Below are positions 11,551 through 22,801 of a DNA stretch of 64,000 bases, piece by piece. How positions within the stretch are numbered: position 1 is the stretch's first letter; each line of letters starts with the position of its first letter. This DNA is from Rosa chinensis (lineage: Eukaryota > Streptophyta > Magnoliopsida > Rosales > Rosaceae): positions 2,836,001-2,900,000 of the forward strand of contig NC_037094.1 of assembly GCF_002994745.2 (NCBI RefSeq), in the 5' to 3' direction. The notes under the pieces are model-generated. The model saw only the letters and a list, made by a program, of their open reading frames with translations, made no database searches and was not told the origin of the DNA. The position numbers were made by a program, and so were the translations under genes.

Positions 11551-11871
11551 TCTACATCTTCTTGCTTCTAGTATTAAAAACTTAAAAGTGTAATTAGATA
11601 TACAAACTTCCTAGGAATAATTGTAAGAATGATGTCCTTTGCTAAAATCCAAAAAAATATTGATGCCCTTTCACAAAATTATCCATATAACATCCCGAGC
11701 TGAATTTTCATTGATCTAAAAAATGCCAATCATTTCTTAGCACTCATCGTCTCTTTCTTTTTTTCTTTTTTTTTTCACTCATTCAGTGTCAGTAAAGTTC
11801 CAACTTTCAAAACTTCAAATGCATTTTCTTATTAACAAGTCGGAAACTATAGTTTACAAAAGAATGGAAAC

Positions 11872-11880
11872 TATATAAAG
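11872..11880 (+). promoter_or_regulatory. TATA box of GST gene at 11936
   Basis: TATATAAAG begins 64 nt before the ATG; the surrounding 60 bp are nearly identical to those of the gene at 5852. Confidence 0.8.
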
Positions 11881-11935
11881 AAGCATGCTGGACATGAACT
11901 GATGAACTCAGTAACCAAGCAAAGATCTGAGAGAG

Positions 11936-13028
11936 ATGACAGGGAAAGACAGTGTGATATTACATGGGATGTGGGCAAGCCCTTACTCTACGAGGGTGGA
12001 ACTAGCCCTCAAAGTGAAGGGCATATCCTATGAATATGTGGAAGAAGATTTCAAGAACAAAACCCCAGAGCTGCTCAAGTACAACCCAGTTCACAAGAAG
12101 ATCCCTGTTCTTGTTCACAATGGAAAACCTGTTGCTGAGTCTGTTGTCATCCTTGAATATATTGAAGAAGTTTGGAAAGATGGTCCTCAACTTCTCCCAC
12201 ATGATCCCCACGAAAAGGCTCAAGTTCGATTCTGGGTCCATTTTATCAACACAAAGGTGAGCCGCTCCATGTTTAGCTAGCTTCTTTTCCTCTATCATTA
12301 AGGGCATTATTTACTTCATTCTTGAATAATAAGAAAATGCTATGTGTTAAACTATATATATATAAGGCTCATTGAGATTATATGGATCATTGAGATCAGG
12401 TAGCATCATAACAAGCAGTCACACTTTTTGGTATGCTTTTGCCCATTAAAAACTGATAAAGAAGGTAGTTGCTTCACTCGCTTGGCATGTTATGTTGTCA
12501 AACTTATTAATTTGAGTTATCAATCAAGTAATAGACATTTATTGAAGTGTGTGGTTCAAATTCATAGTCCGATAACGTAACATTATAGATCCGACAGGAA
12601 AAACTCTTATCTAAGCACTAACGTATGAGAATTACCATATGCAGTACACTGAAATCATGACGACAGTAATTATAACTGAGGGAGAAGTACAAGAGAAAGC
12701 CCTCAGTCAGGTGTATGAACTAATGAAGTTACTTGATGAAGGAATCAAGACCTTTTTCCCAGATGGGAATCCAACTTTTGAGGCTAGGAATTTAGGGCTC
12801 CTAGACATTGTAGGAAGTTCAGTGTTTTGTGCATTTTCAGCTGTAGAAGAATTGATTGTTGTAAAGATCATAGACCCAGAGAAGACTCCAGTGCTATTCT
12901 CTTGGATAACAGCTCTGAGAGAGCAACCTATAGTGATGGAGACAATTGCTCCTCCTGAAAAGCTGGTGTCACTTATTCTTAGGCCTTGGAGACAGGGTTT
13001 CATCAATCCTCATCTTTCTCAATCTTAA
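11936..13028 (+). CDS. GSTU: Tau-class glutathione S-transferase (copy 2)
   Basis: Exons 11936-12256 and 12645-13028 with a 388-bp GT-AG intron give 234 aa. The domain layout equals copy 1: thioredoxin-like fold with W-A-S-P (Ser15), KIPV, Glu68-Ser69, then the helical domain with NLGLLDI. Exon 1 differs from copy 1 by few residues (for example S19T, F59L, I66V) while exon 2 differs more, including ARNLGLLDIVGSS for [12 protein letters not shown]. The TATA box and leader are shared with copy 1, so a promoter-plus-gene segment was duplicated. No stop or frameshift is present. Function by family: glutathione conjugation; the differences near the presumed hydrophobic substrate site could change specificity, which is inference. 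Confidence 0.9.
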
Positions 13029-13149
13029 TTGATGCTGCATCGCTTAATTGTGGCCTAGCTAGATTGATAGCTGCTTGCTCTTTCCATGCATGGTTTTGTA
13101 GAAAAATAAGTGACGATGACAGGTCTGGCTTGGTTAACCTTTCCGGGTT

Positions 13150-13315
13150 TTTGCCAAGGCTCTCGCTATCTGTGTCTAGAGGTTGCTGTATTGTGCTTGC
13201 AATAATGCCACTAGACACATTGTATGCCAAGGCTCTCCCAATCTGTGACTAGAGGTTGCTGGAATTGTGCTTGTAATAATGCCACTACGCACATTGTATG
13301 ATTGTATCTGTAACA
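13150..13315 (+). repeat. Tandem duplication behind GST copy 2, about 73-bp unit
   Basis: A unit beginning GCCAAGGCTCTC and including AGAGGTTGCTG, GTGCTTG.AATAATGCCACTA and CACATTGTATG occurs at 13153 and again at 13226. The two copies follow the stop codon and may lie in the 3' untranslated region. Confidence 0.75.
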
Positions 13316-13594
13316 AGACGAGGCAGACTTAATTCTTGAAAAGATGAATGAAGATATAGTATGTATTCATTGGAATGATAATGTGAACAAAGAAACTTGA
13401 TGGATCAAATTTAACAAAAGGTTGACAACAAATATTGTTCCAACAATTATTGCTTCAAATGCCAAGAAAATACTAGTTGGTTTTTCTCTGAGTCTATATG
13501 ATGTAGGACGAGAATGTGCCTAATTTAGTCGAAAAACCATAAAAGCAAAGAAGCGGCATAGAATCAAGAAGAGTGATTGGAAAAGAAATTTTGC

Positions 13595-13716
13595 TGCTGC
13601 CGCTGTTTCTTACTGTTGCTATTTTGCTGTTGCTGTTGTGGTTTTGCTACTGCTGCTGCTGTGTTATTGCTGCTGCTATTTTGCTGTTGCTGTTTTACTG
13701 CTGCTGCTGCTGTTCC
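13595..13716 (+). repeat. CTG/TTG trinucleotide-rich microsatellite
   Basis: Interrupted run of CTG and TTG triplets. It opens reading frames of poly-Leu, poly-Cys or poly-Ala on one strand and poly-Gln on the other, which I do not take as genes. It lies in the presumed 5' flank or leader of the copia element. Confidence 0.8.
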
Positions 13717-14162
13717 AACACGCCTGCTCCAACGAGTGCGTGTTCTCAAGCCCCAAATCATCAAGTAAGTTTTTGTGATTAAAGTTCCTACTTTCTTGTC
13801 TTTTAAATTTCTTTATTTGCTTCAGGATTTGCAATATACGAACATGGGTTCGATTATTTAATAAGCGGAATTGTGGGGATTCACGCTAAATGAACTAAGA
13901 GTTTTTGTAATCAATGAACTAAGAGTGTTCATAATATTCGAACTAAGAGCGTTCATAATCAATGAACTAAGAGTATTCATAATATTTGGACTAAGAGTGT
14001 CCACAAGCATCAAATTGTGACCATATTAAACATCATTGTTTGGTCTAATCCAAATATTCTTGGAAATTGATTTCTTGGTAGCATAGCTCGGAAATCTTAT
14101 TATTTTAGTTTTCATGGAAGTTTAGATCTGAAACTAATATACCTTCTCTTCTAATTTTCAGG

Positions 14163-15256
14163 ATGTCTAATGAACCAAGACTCGACTTTCCCATGCTTGA
14201 CTCAACAGGCTCGGATTACCATAGTTGGGTAACTGATGTTGAGAACCACCTCACTTCAAAGGGAATATTACCCATAAGCTAGGCACTTAACCCTGATCTT
14301 GTGTTCGTACGAACACCTACAAAGCATGCTTAAGTAGTTATCTTGACGTGACGTCATATGGACAAATCACTCAGATTGGAGTACATGTCGTTCAAAGATG
14401 CAAGAGAGCTATGGGTAGCTCTAGAAGTGCGCTTTGGCAATGTCAAAGATTCCCTTCTCCCTGACTTGAATGTTCAATGGAACAATCTGCGCTTCACCGA
14501 CTTCAAGTCCGTTGAATATAATTCAGAAACTCTTCGTCTACAATCCATGTTGAGATTTTGTGGACAACCCATCATAGAGCAAGAGCTAATTGAGAAAACT
14601 CTCTCCACATTCCCCGTTTCAGCAATTTTGGTCTTAAAGTAATATCGTACTGAGGTCAATGCTGGACGGATCACGAGGTTTCATAAGCTTATCAATGTTA
14701 TGTCTGTAGCTGAGAAACATGATAAGATACTCGTGAAGAATTATAATTCAAGGCCCATTGGAACTAAGAGCGTTCATGAGGTGAATTATAATGCACCCAA
14801 AGAAGGGCGTAAGGAGTGGAACCCTAAGAATAAGGGACATGAGGGACGTATGGGTCCATATAACCGCCTTAACAAGGAAGGAAACCACAAATTTGGTGCG
14901 GATATACGTGGTGGCAATGCCACACGTGGGAGAGGTGGACATGGCAACATCGGCAGTGGTGGGGGCGTCATGGGCCGTGGTGGTGGCGCTAACCCTCCTA
15001 GGGAGCGTCCACAACCTGCACCTCAATTGAAGGAGGCAACCACCATGACGTGTGTCATCGATGTGGATCAAGTGAGCACTGGTTCAAGCAATGCAAGGCA
15101 AGCGCCCAACTAGCTACACGCTATAAGGAGTATAGAGACCTGAGGGATCATGAGGTTTACCTTGCAGAAGGAGAAGATGGCGAAGATGTCAATCTCACCA
15201 TAGAGGACTTCAAAGCTAGAAATAAAGTGCACAAGGATGCCGCAGATTTTGATTAG
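14163..15256 (+). pseudogene. Copia Gag pseudogene with zinc knuckle
   Basis: Reading begins at ATG 14163 (MSNEPRLDFPMLDSTGSDYH...), the usual copia Gag start with an F-x-x-L-x-x-x-NY/SDYHSW block. A stop follows at the codon after LPIS, then the Gag helical region (KSLRLEYMSFKDARELWVALE) resumes at 14358. Another break separates it from a Gly-rich stretch. The CCHC knuckle C-H-R-C-G-S-S-E-H-W-F-K-Q-C lies at about 15051-15092 in a different frame. It is non-functional as a protein. Confidence 0.85.
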
Positions 15257-15624
15257 AATAGTCCTTTTTATTTTCCAAGAATTATGTAATGGCAATATGT
15301 CTTAGTCAATAAATGACAATTTTATTAACTCTCTCTCATGTGGCGCATCCAATGAAGTATGATGTGTAGGGAAGTAATTGAGATTAGTGGTACTTACGAA
15401 AAGCCTCGCTCCACCAACATCTCTCTCTACTTCCCTGGTCATATTTGATTGGAGTTACTAAACGGATTGAGTGACTACGATTTGTCTAAGTTTGATTTTT
15501 TTTATTTTGGATTAGACTTTGGAAACTTTGATGTAATCATTGGCTATTTTTATTAATAAAGTATCATATTATTATTCAATGTCATGGACATGTTTTAATT
15601 TCGAACTTTATTATTTTTCAGTAT

Positions 15625-17667
15625 GTTTCCCAGAGAGTTGGAATGCCTTGTTGATAGTGGCACCACACATACTATATTGCGACATAGGCAACTATTTCTA
15701 TGGATAACGCCTAGTCAATCTTCAGTGACTACGATGGCTGGACCATCACAATTGATTCATGGTTGAGGACCATCACAATTGATTCATGGTTGAGGACCAG
15801 CTCAATTTATGTTACCAAATAGCACAAGTATTAATGTCACCGAAATTCTATATGCTCCTAGGGATGGAAGAACCCTATTGAGTTTTAAAGATATAAGAGC
15901 CAATGGTTTTCATGTGGAAACACACTGTGAGAATGGACAAAAATTCCTTTGCATCACCTCTAATGACTACGGACATAAATGAGTATTAGAGAAACTTATG
16001 TGTCACTCTAGTAGGTTGTATGCAACCACTATTCGAGTCATTAAATCCAACCATATCATGAGAGATGACTTATGGGATTCTGACACATATAGGCTTTGGC
16101 ACGACCGTTTGGGACATCCATGTCGTGATATGATTATCCGTATATTTAAGACTTCACACGGATAACCATTCTTCAAAATGAAGAGAAGTACAAACCGAAA
16201 ATTAGTCCAAGAAGCAACACTTGCGCCACAAGGCGCCATGAGTGTGCATGACTGGCCACAAAGGGTCGGCACCGTCTACCTCCTATGGCAACAGCGTGGT
16301 TCTGACGCCATGCCTCCCTCCTTGACTCCTTCTTCTACTTCTAAAATCAAATGTGATTTTGTGGCTCAACCGAATTCTTCCTTGGTTGCTTCTAAAGCCC
16401 ATCATTTATTTTGCAAAGTCTGCTATTTAGCAAAGTTAGGATCGATACCATCCTATGCAAAGGACACCAAAGAAAATATCTCATTCTTACAAAGAATCTA
16501 AGGTGATATTTGTGGACCTATTCAACCATCGTGCGGACCATTTAAACATTTTATGGTGTTGGTTGATGCTTCAACACGCCAGTCACATGTCAGGCTTTTG
16601 TCCACAAGAAATGCTGCATTTGATAAACTCCTAGCACGAATCATTAAATTACGGGCTCACCACCATGATCATCCTATTAAGTCAATACGTCTTGACAATG
16701 CTGCGGAGTTTACATAAATTTTTTTTTATGATTATTGCATATCCATTGAGATTGAGGTTGAACATCATGTTCCTCATGTTCACACCCAAAACGGCCTCGT
16801 AGAAGCAGCCATTAAAAGACTTCAAATGGTTGCTAGAGCATTAGTTATGCACACCAATCTCCCTGTTTCTGCTTGGGGTTATGCAATATTGCATGCAGCC
16901 GTGCTTATTCGTCTGAGGCCTACTGCCACTCATCTCTTTTCTGCGTCCCAGATGGTTACTGGATATGAGCCTGATGTCTCAGACTTAAGCATATTTGGGT
17001 GTGCAGTTTATGTGCCAATTGCGCCGCCACATCGCACCAAAATGGGACCACAGAGACGATTAGACATTTATGTTGGATATGACTCTCCAACGATCATCCG
17101 CTATTTAGAACCCTTGACAAGCGATCTCTTTACCGCTAGATTTGTGGATTGTCACTTTGATGAGACAATCTTCATGTCGTTAGGGGGAGATAAGAACACT
17201 AATGTTCAACAGGAACGATAAGAATTGTCGTGGTCTGTCCCCACTTTGTCTCAGCTTGATTCTCGAACCGCACAGTCCGAAATTGAAGTGCGGAGAATAC
17301 TCGATCTTCAGAACATAGCAGATTCGATGCCTGATGTGTTTTTTGATATCGCTAAAGTGACGAGATCACATATACCTGCTGCAAACGTGCCTACAATGAT
17401 TGATATCCCCAAAAGTGGAGGATATGGCGCCGCCATCCCTAGTGGAGATGGAATTGTGGCTAAGGCCAGCCTTCCTACAAGAAAACGAGGGAGGCCCAAA
17501 GGTTTGATGGATTCTCGCCTAAGAAAGAAAGAGAGTTTGGCACAAAAAGATCCATTAATCATCGATATAGATAATCCGTCTCATGAAGATATTCCGGATT
17601 ATGTTTATGTCCAAGAGACATCATTGGGGGACGCTCCGATGTCAGAACCAATTCCAGAGCATAGAGA
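15625..17667 (+). pseudogene. Copia protease and integrase pseudogene
   Basis: Protease active-site block ECLVDSGTTHTI starts at about 15640. A 29-bp sequence is directly duplicated at about 15740-15795. The Gag-pre-integrase motif (RLWHDRLGHP) is at about 16090. The integrase core follows with a KSIRLDNAAEF block and a VEHHVPHVHTQNGLVEAA block around 16680-16810, interrupted by stops. The stretch from 16826 reads SAWGYAILHAAVLIRLRP, and GCAVYVPIAPPHRTKMGPQ is the end of the integrase C-terminal region. The frame reaches the solo-LTR insertion and stops. Confidence 0.85.
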
Positions 17668-18299
17668 TGACAGGACCCGACCCAAGTTTCACCCCGAAAT
17701 CCAGATACGAGCCTGTGGGGCCCACTTCAAGTGAAATCCTACCGAAAAATCGGCAGAACCTCCCCTAAAATAGGGTACCCAAAAGTTCACAAAACCTGGA
17801 CATGATTAATATTAAGCTCCTACTCACATGCACAATCCAATATTTACATTCTACGTGTAAGTTACATTCAGGAAGTACGAATTCCACCTTAACTTCAATA
17901 CGATAACAGATTCTCAAGCATTAGCATTCTCCAAAATAGAAGGTTATCAGAGCAGTGTTACATAACTAAGCCGATATCATACAAGGTAGGTTAAGTATTA
18001 ACCTACAGTCAAAACGGAAGTGTTGATTCCTATGCCTCAAGTTTCTGGATGCGATCTCGGCCAATCTGAAATCTAGGCATTTGAAACCAAAGGGCCAAAG
18101 GGAAAACATTTAAAAACCGTTAGAGTGAGTGGACAAAACTGAAACAAGTTATGAAACAATTAATTGAATGCTTCCCCAATTCTCTTGTTAACAAAACCGA
18201 CATGCAGCAAGATTTCACAACGTTTCCAACTCAATCCTCTTTTTTTTGAAAATATCCTTTTTAAGAATCCTCGTTTGATGACTAGAGAGGACTGCTATC

Positions 18300-18590
18300 T
18301 AGTTATCTCATGTCATTTGGAGGGGACTGCCGCCCTGATGAAGCATCGGAAGGGACTGCCGACCGGATTTAGGAGGCGGTGGTTAGGAGGGATTGCCGAC
18401 TAACCACAAGTAGTTAGAAGGGACTGCCAACTAACTACCTCATGTCACCTAGAAAGTACTGCCGACCAGGTGACTTACCGGAATGGACTGCCGACCGGGA
18501 CGTAGTTTGGAAGGGACTGCCGACCGGGACGTAGTCTGGAAGGGACTGCCGACCAGACTATTACCTAGAAGGGACTACCAACTAGGTACG
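18300..18590 (+). repeat. Minisatellite with GGGACTGCCGACC core
   Basis: The core GAAGGGACTGCCGACC(GG) recurs at irregular 30-50 bp spacing, about eight times, with degenerate copies such as GGGATTGCCGACTAACC. It lies within the presumed solo LTR. Confidence 0.8.
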
Positions 18591-19063
18591 CATGCGCCGA
18601 ACATAGCCTCCTTGCCAACTCCTTTTTTTAAATCCATTTCTTTCCATGAAACCACATTTACTCAAATAGTATTCCATTAAAAACTTAATACCATGTTGCA
18701 TGCATTATTTAAATAAAATAAAAGTCCACTCACAGGTGAGTCTTGCAGCTAATCCTGCTGCCTGCCCGTGTCCTCCTCGCTCGAGGGATCAATACGTCCT
18801 GTAGCAAACGGACAGGATAAAATTAACCTCGATAAGAAATTAATCTAAGAGTCAAAGCTTAATCCTTTGGAAATTAATACTCATTACTCAAAATAAATTT
18901 CCTCTAACAACCAATTCTTCAATTTAGGATTGAACTCTTGAATTTCGGAATTCCTTACAATTTCAATGCTCTCAAAACTCTAATCTTCACAAGGATCGTT
19001 CTGATAACTTAACCAATTTTATTCCAATTTCTTAACCAAAACTAACCACCAAATTATAAAATA

Positions 19064-19524
19064 GGACTAAATATTGTTTAGTCCTTGAGCTTTTGACTAT
19101 AAAACACTTCAGTTCCTGACCTTCTAATTTCACACGTTTAGTCCCTGTACTTCAAAATTTCAGACCAATAGGTCCTTGCCATCTAAAAGTCACGGTGAAA
19201 TGTCTATTATACCCTCAGTTTTTTTTAATTAATCTATTCCTTTCTCTTTTTTTTATTTATTCTTTTTTCTTTTTTTTATTCTTTTTTTTTTCAAACAAAT
19301 AGCAAGAAAGAAAGGGGAAAAAATTTCCTTTTCCAAAAAAAAAAAAATTAATTAATTTTTTTAAAAAAAATGAGGGCATAATAGACATTTCGCCGTGAAT
19401 TTTAGATGGCAAATACCTATTGGTCTGAAATTTTGAAGTACAGGGACTAAACGTGTGAAATTAGAAGGTCATGGACTGAAGTGTTTTATAGTCAAAAGCT
19501 CAAGGACTAAACAATATTTAGCCC
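19064..19524. mobile_element. Mutator-type MITE with long inverted repeats, 461 bp
   Basis: The ends read GGACTAAATATTG and CAATATTTAGCCC. The inverted repeats extend inward for roughly 150-190 bp with few mismatches, separated by a T-rich/A-rich centre. The flanks are the identical 9-bp TATAAAATA at 19055-19063 and 19525-19533; 9-bp duplications are typical for MULEs. No coding capacity. It inserted into the solo LTR. Confidence 0.92.
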
Positions 19525-20526
19525 TATAAAATAATTCTCTTTCCAAAATCTCCAAATTCGCTCTCAATTTTTCCTTTTCAAATCACAATCTCCTCTCTAA
19601 TTTCCCAACAAAATAATTCAACAATAGCCTTTTACCAAGAGATTTAACCCATAACATTTGTAAACCATAATAATCAAACAACCATATTCAACATCAAATT
19701 CCTAAGAAATCTCAATACCCAACAATCTCAAGTCTAACACAAAACTCAAAGATTAAATCCAATTTCGGTCAACCTATTTAGCTCAAATCATCTCCACAAC
19801 ACACCCAACAATTTCTATACCGGCAACAACAACCAATATCAAGCAGAAATGGCCGGAAAAATTAAACAAAAACCAAGAACTCGACAGTTACTGTTCGCGC
19901 TACTGTTCACACTCTCAAACACCTTCAAATCTTCCTCCACCGATCAAAACAAGCTGCAACAAGGTTAGGAACACGTTCAGCACCTCACCAACAACCAAAA
20001 CCCTCAAAGAATCCGGCCGGAAACAGGAGATCAAAGCAAATCCCGATTTTTCCCATTTCTGAAAATTTCCTCTTCAAATCTCAAATATCAAAACTACCCA
20101 AGGTGAAAAACTTACATGAGTAGGTAGAGAAGGAGGAGAGGATCACGCCATGCCAAGTGGTTTGTCTTGGGGTGGCCGGACGGCGGCAAAATCGCCGGAA
20201 AACCAGAAACGGCGCAAAGGAGAATAAAAGAAGAGGGGGAGGTCAGGTCTGTCCCTTCTTTGGCTGCTTTGACTTCTTTCTCCTCTATCCTAAAATGGAA
20301 ATTCTTTTAAAACAACATCTATGAATAGTAACTTTGCATTTTTGTCTTAACTTTCCTGAAAAACTCCGATTTAGACAAACTATGTGTCCACGAACTCGAT
20401 TTTTCGTATACTACGGCATTCTCGAGAAAATTCCCAACTTAACAGACAAAATAAAAAGTCAACTCCTCAGTCAAAACCGGTAAATGTAACTAGTAAAGAT
20501 TTTAAGGCATGGGGCATTACAAGGGA

Positions 20527-22365
20527 GATCTCCATGAATTACACTATTGTACATAAGACGCTGAAGAGAACTCTATTATCCTTGATGATGCATTTGCGTA
20601 TTCTATTGCTCAAGGAATCATAGAACATGATAATATTGAACCTCACTCTATTGAAGAATGTCAATGAAGAGCGGATTGGCCTAAATGGAAAGATGTGATC
20701 CAAGCTGAATTAGATTCACTAACAAAGAGACAAGTATTTGGGCCTATAACGCTGACACCCCCAAGTATAAAGCTTGTTGGCCATAAATGGGTCTTTGTTA
20801 GAAAGCGTAATGAGAAAAATGCGGTTGTTAGATACAAAGCCCGCCTTGTGGCGCAATGTTTCACACAACGCCCTGAAATCGACTACGAGGAGACATATTT
20901 TCCTCTAATGGACGTTATAACGTTTCGCTACCTTGTTAGTTTGGTAGTTTCCGAAAAACTTGACCTGCATCTTATGGATGTGGTTACAGCATATCTCTAT
21001 GAGGATCTAGATTCAGAGATATATATGAAGGTTCCAGATGGACTTCAATTACCCAAATCAAGGGGCTCTAAACCACGAAGCGCGTTTTCTATAAAATTGA
21101 AACGCTCACTATATGGATTGAAACAATGTATAACCATCTAAGTGACTACTTGATTGGGAAGGGATACGTCAACAATGAAATATGCTCATGCGTGTTTATT
21201 AAAAGGACAAGTTCTGGATTTGCAATTGTAGTAGTTTATGTCAATAACATGAACTTGATTGGAACTCTAGATAAGTTAAAAGAAACTGCTAAGTACTTGA
21301 AATCCGAATTTGAGATGAAAGATCTTGGGAAAACACGGTTTTGTCTCGAATTAGAACTCGAGTACTGTAGTGATGGGATTATGATCCATCAATTAACGTA
21401 CACTCAGAAATTACTAAGGCGCTTTAATGAAGATAAAGCAAAGCCTGTGAGTACTCCCATGATTGGCCGAAGTCTTGAGCTTGGAAAAGATCTATTTCAT
21501 CCAAAGGATGAGGATGAAGAGTTGTTAGAGGTAGAAGTCCCCTACCTAAGTGCAATAGGCGCATTATTGAACTTAGCTCAATGCACAAGACCAGACATCT
21601 CATTCCCAGTGAACTTTTTAGCCAGACATAGTTCTGCACAAACATGCCGCCATTGGATTAGTATAAAGACAATCTTTCGATACTTGAGATGTATGATTGA
21701 TATGAGCTTGTTTTATCCCTATAGAGAGAAAAGAAATGACGGAAGTATAGGATCGGACTCCACAAGGCAAAACGCCACCTTCCGTGATGTAGACGTCGGT
21801 GATGGCATCCATGGTGGCCAACGTTCTCCTCCTCCCCTCCATCAAAATGACAAAGATGTCTTGATGGGTTTTGCTGATGCAGGGTATCTCTCTTACCCTC
21901 ACAAAAGTCACTCCCAAACGGGTTATGTCTTTACCATGAGAAGCACTGCGATATCTTGGAGGTCTATAAAGCAGACCCTTGTTACTATTTCCTCAAATCA
22001 TGCAGAGATTATCGCTCTACATGAAGCCGTGCGAGAATGCATATGGCTAAAGTCTGTAGTTAGACACATTCGAGGAACTTGTGGTTTGAAATCTATCACA
22101 AATGAACTTAGCTACATGCATTTATGAAGATAATGCAGCTTGTATTGAGCAAATGAAATTAGGTTTCATCAAGGGCGACAACACCAAGCATATATCGCCT
22201 ACGTTCTTTTACAATCAGCAACAACAAGCACTTCTAAATATTGAAGTGAATCAAATCCGATCAGAGGATAATGTAGCAGACTTATTTACTAAGTCGTTAC
22301 CAAAATCCACCTTCGAGAAACATGTAAGGAGCATCGGATTAAGAAAATTATCCGAACTCCCATGA
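20527..22365 (+). pseudogene. Copia reverse transcriptase / RNase H pseudogene
   Basis: RT starts after EISMNYT and continues with the WK.VIQAELDSL block (about 20690), KLVGHKWVFVRKRNEK, YKARLVAQ and VVTAYLYEDLDSEIYM. The frame shifts near 21120. The catalytic YVDD box is replaced by Y-V-N-N (about 21237-21248), so both metal-binding Asp residues are lost. RNase H-like sequence (GFADAGYLS...SQTGYVFT) follows at about 21870, then a frame change into CIYEDNAACIEQMKLG and a DNVADLFTKSLP ending at 22365. The element cannot be active. Confidence 0.88.
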
Positions 22366-22550
22366 TTGTAGCAATCAAGGGGAGGTATGATGTCTACATG
22401 TTCGATCTCGAAGAGTGAATGACGTGTTGTGCTCTTTTTTTCCTTCGACCAGGGTTATTTTTGTCCCACCGAGTTTTTGTTGCCTGGCAAGGTTTTTAGT
22501 GAGGCAACGATCAAAGCGTCATCACCAAGTTTAAACGACACAAAGGGGAG

Positions 22551-22793
22551 TGTTGAAGGATGTCAACATCATGTGTGCCTCTTCAAACTAGGGTTTAGTC
22601 CTAGAGTTGTAATAGGAGAATGTTCTAGATTTCCTAGTTATGTCTGGAGTGTACTCTATAAATCCCTATATAAAGGGCTCCTATTATCAATAATAATAAC
22701 ACACAATTTTCCCATCAATTCTCTCTGCAATTGCAGTTTACTACAACAGAGATATCCATTCATTGTTTTCTTGTACAATTTAGATTCTATGCA
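22551..22793 (+). repeat. 3' LTR of the copia element (end approximate)
   Basis: It starts TGTTGAAGGATGTCAACATC directly after the purine tract. It contains a TATA-like CCTATATAAAGG (about 22664-22675) followed by CT-rich leader sequence, as copia LTRs do. The 3' edge is uncertain because another element begins at 22802. Confidence 0.6.
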
Positions 22794-22801
22794 TTGTAAT
22801 C

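Larger units (their letters stand above)
17668..20521. mobile_element. Presumed solo LTR (TG...CA) inserted in the copia element
   Basis: The insert begins TGACAGGACCCGACC and ends GGGGCATTACA. It is flanked by AGAGA (17663-17667) and AGGGA (20522-20526), a 5-bp duplication with one mismatch. Removing it restores continuity of the copia reading frame (PEHR then EISMNY). TG...CA ends plus a 5-bp duplication, with no internal retroviral-type domains, fit a solo LTR produced by recombination. Without the MITE inside, it is about 2.39 kb, long for an LTR but known in gypsy lineages. It includes a GC-rich minisatellite. The alternative is a non-autonomous element of another kind. Confidence 0.65.
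13800..22793 (+). mobile_element. Decayed Ty1/copia retrotransposon, interrupted by a solo LTR
   Basis: Copia domains appear in the correct order on the plus strand: Gag (from 14163), zinc knuckle (about 15050), protease (about 15640), pre-integrase and integrase (about 16080-17200), reverse transcriptase (20650-21900), RNase H (21840-22340), then a polypurine tract (AAAGGGGAG, 22542-22550) and an LTR-like 3' end. Stops and frameshifts break every domain. The element is split by the insertion at 17668-20521. The 5' boundary is not resolved: no sequence matching the 3' LTR is visible upstream, so the 5' LTR is missing or too diverged. The start given is approximate; 13800-14160 is presumed leader. 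Confidence 0.85.

Noticed and set aside
13564..13782. Poly-Gln/poly-Cys frames
   Set aside because: They are translations of the CTG/TTG microsatellite.
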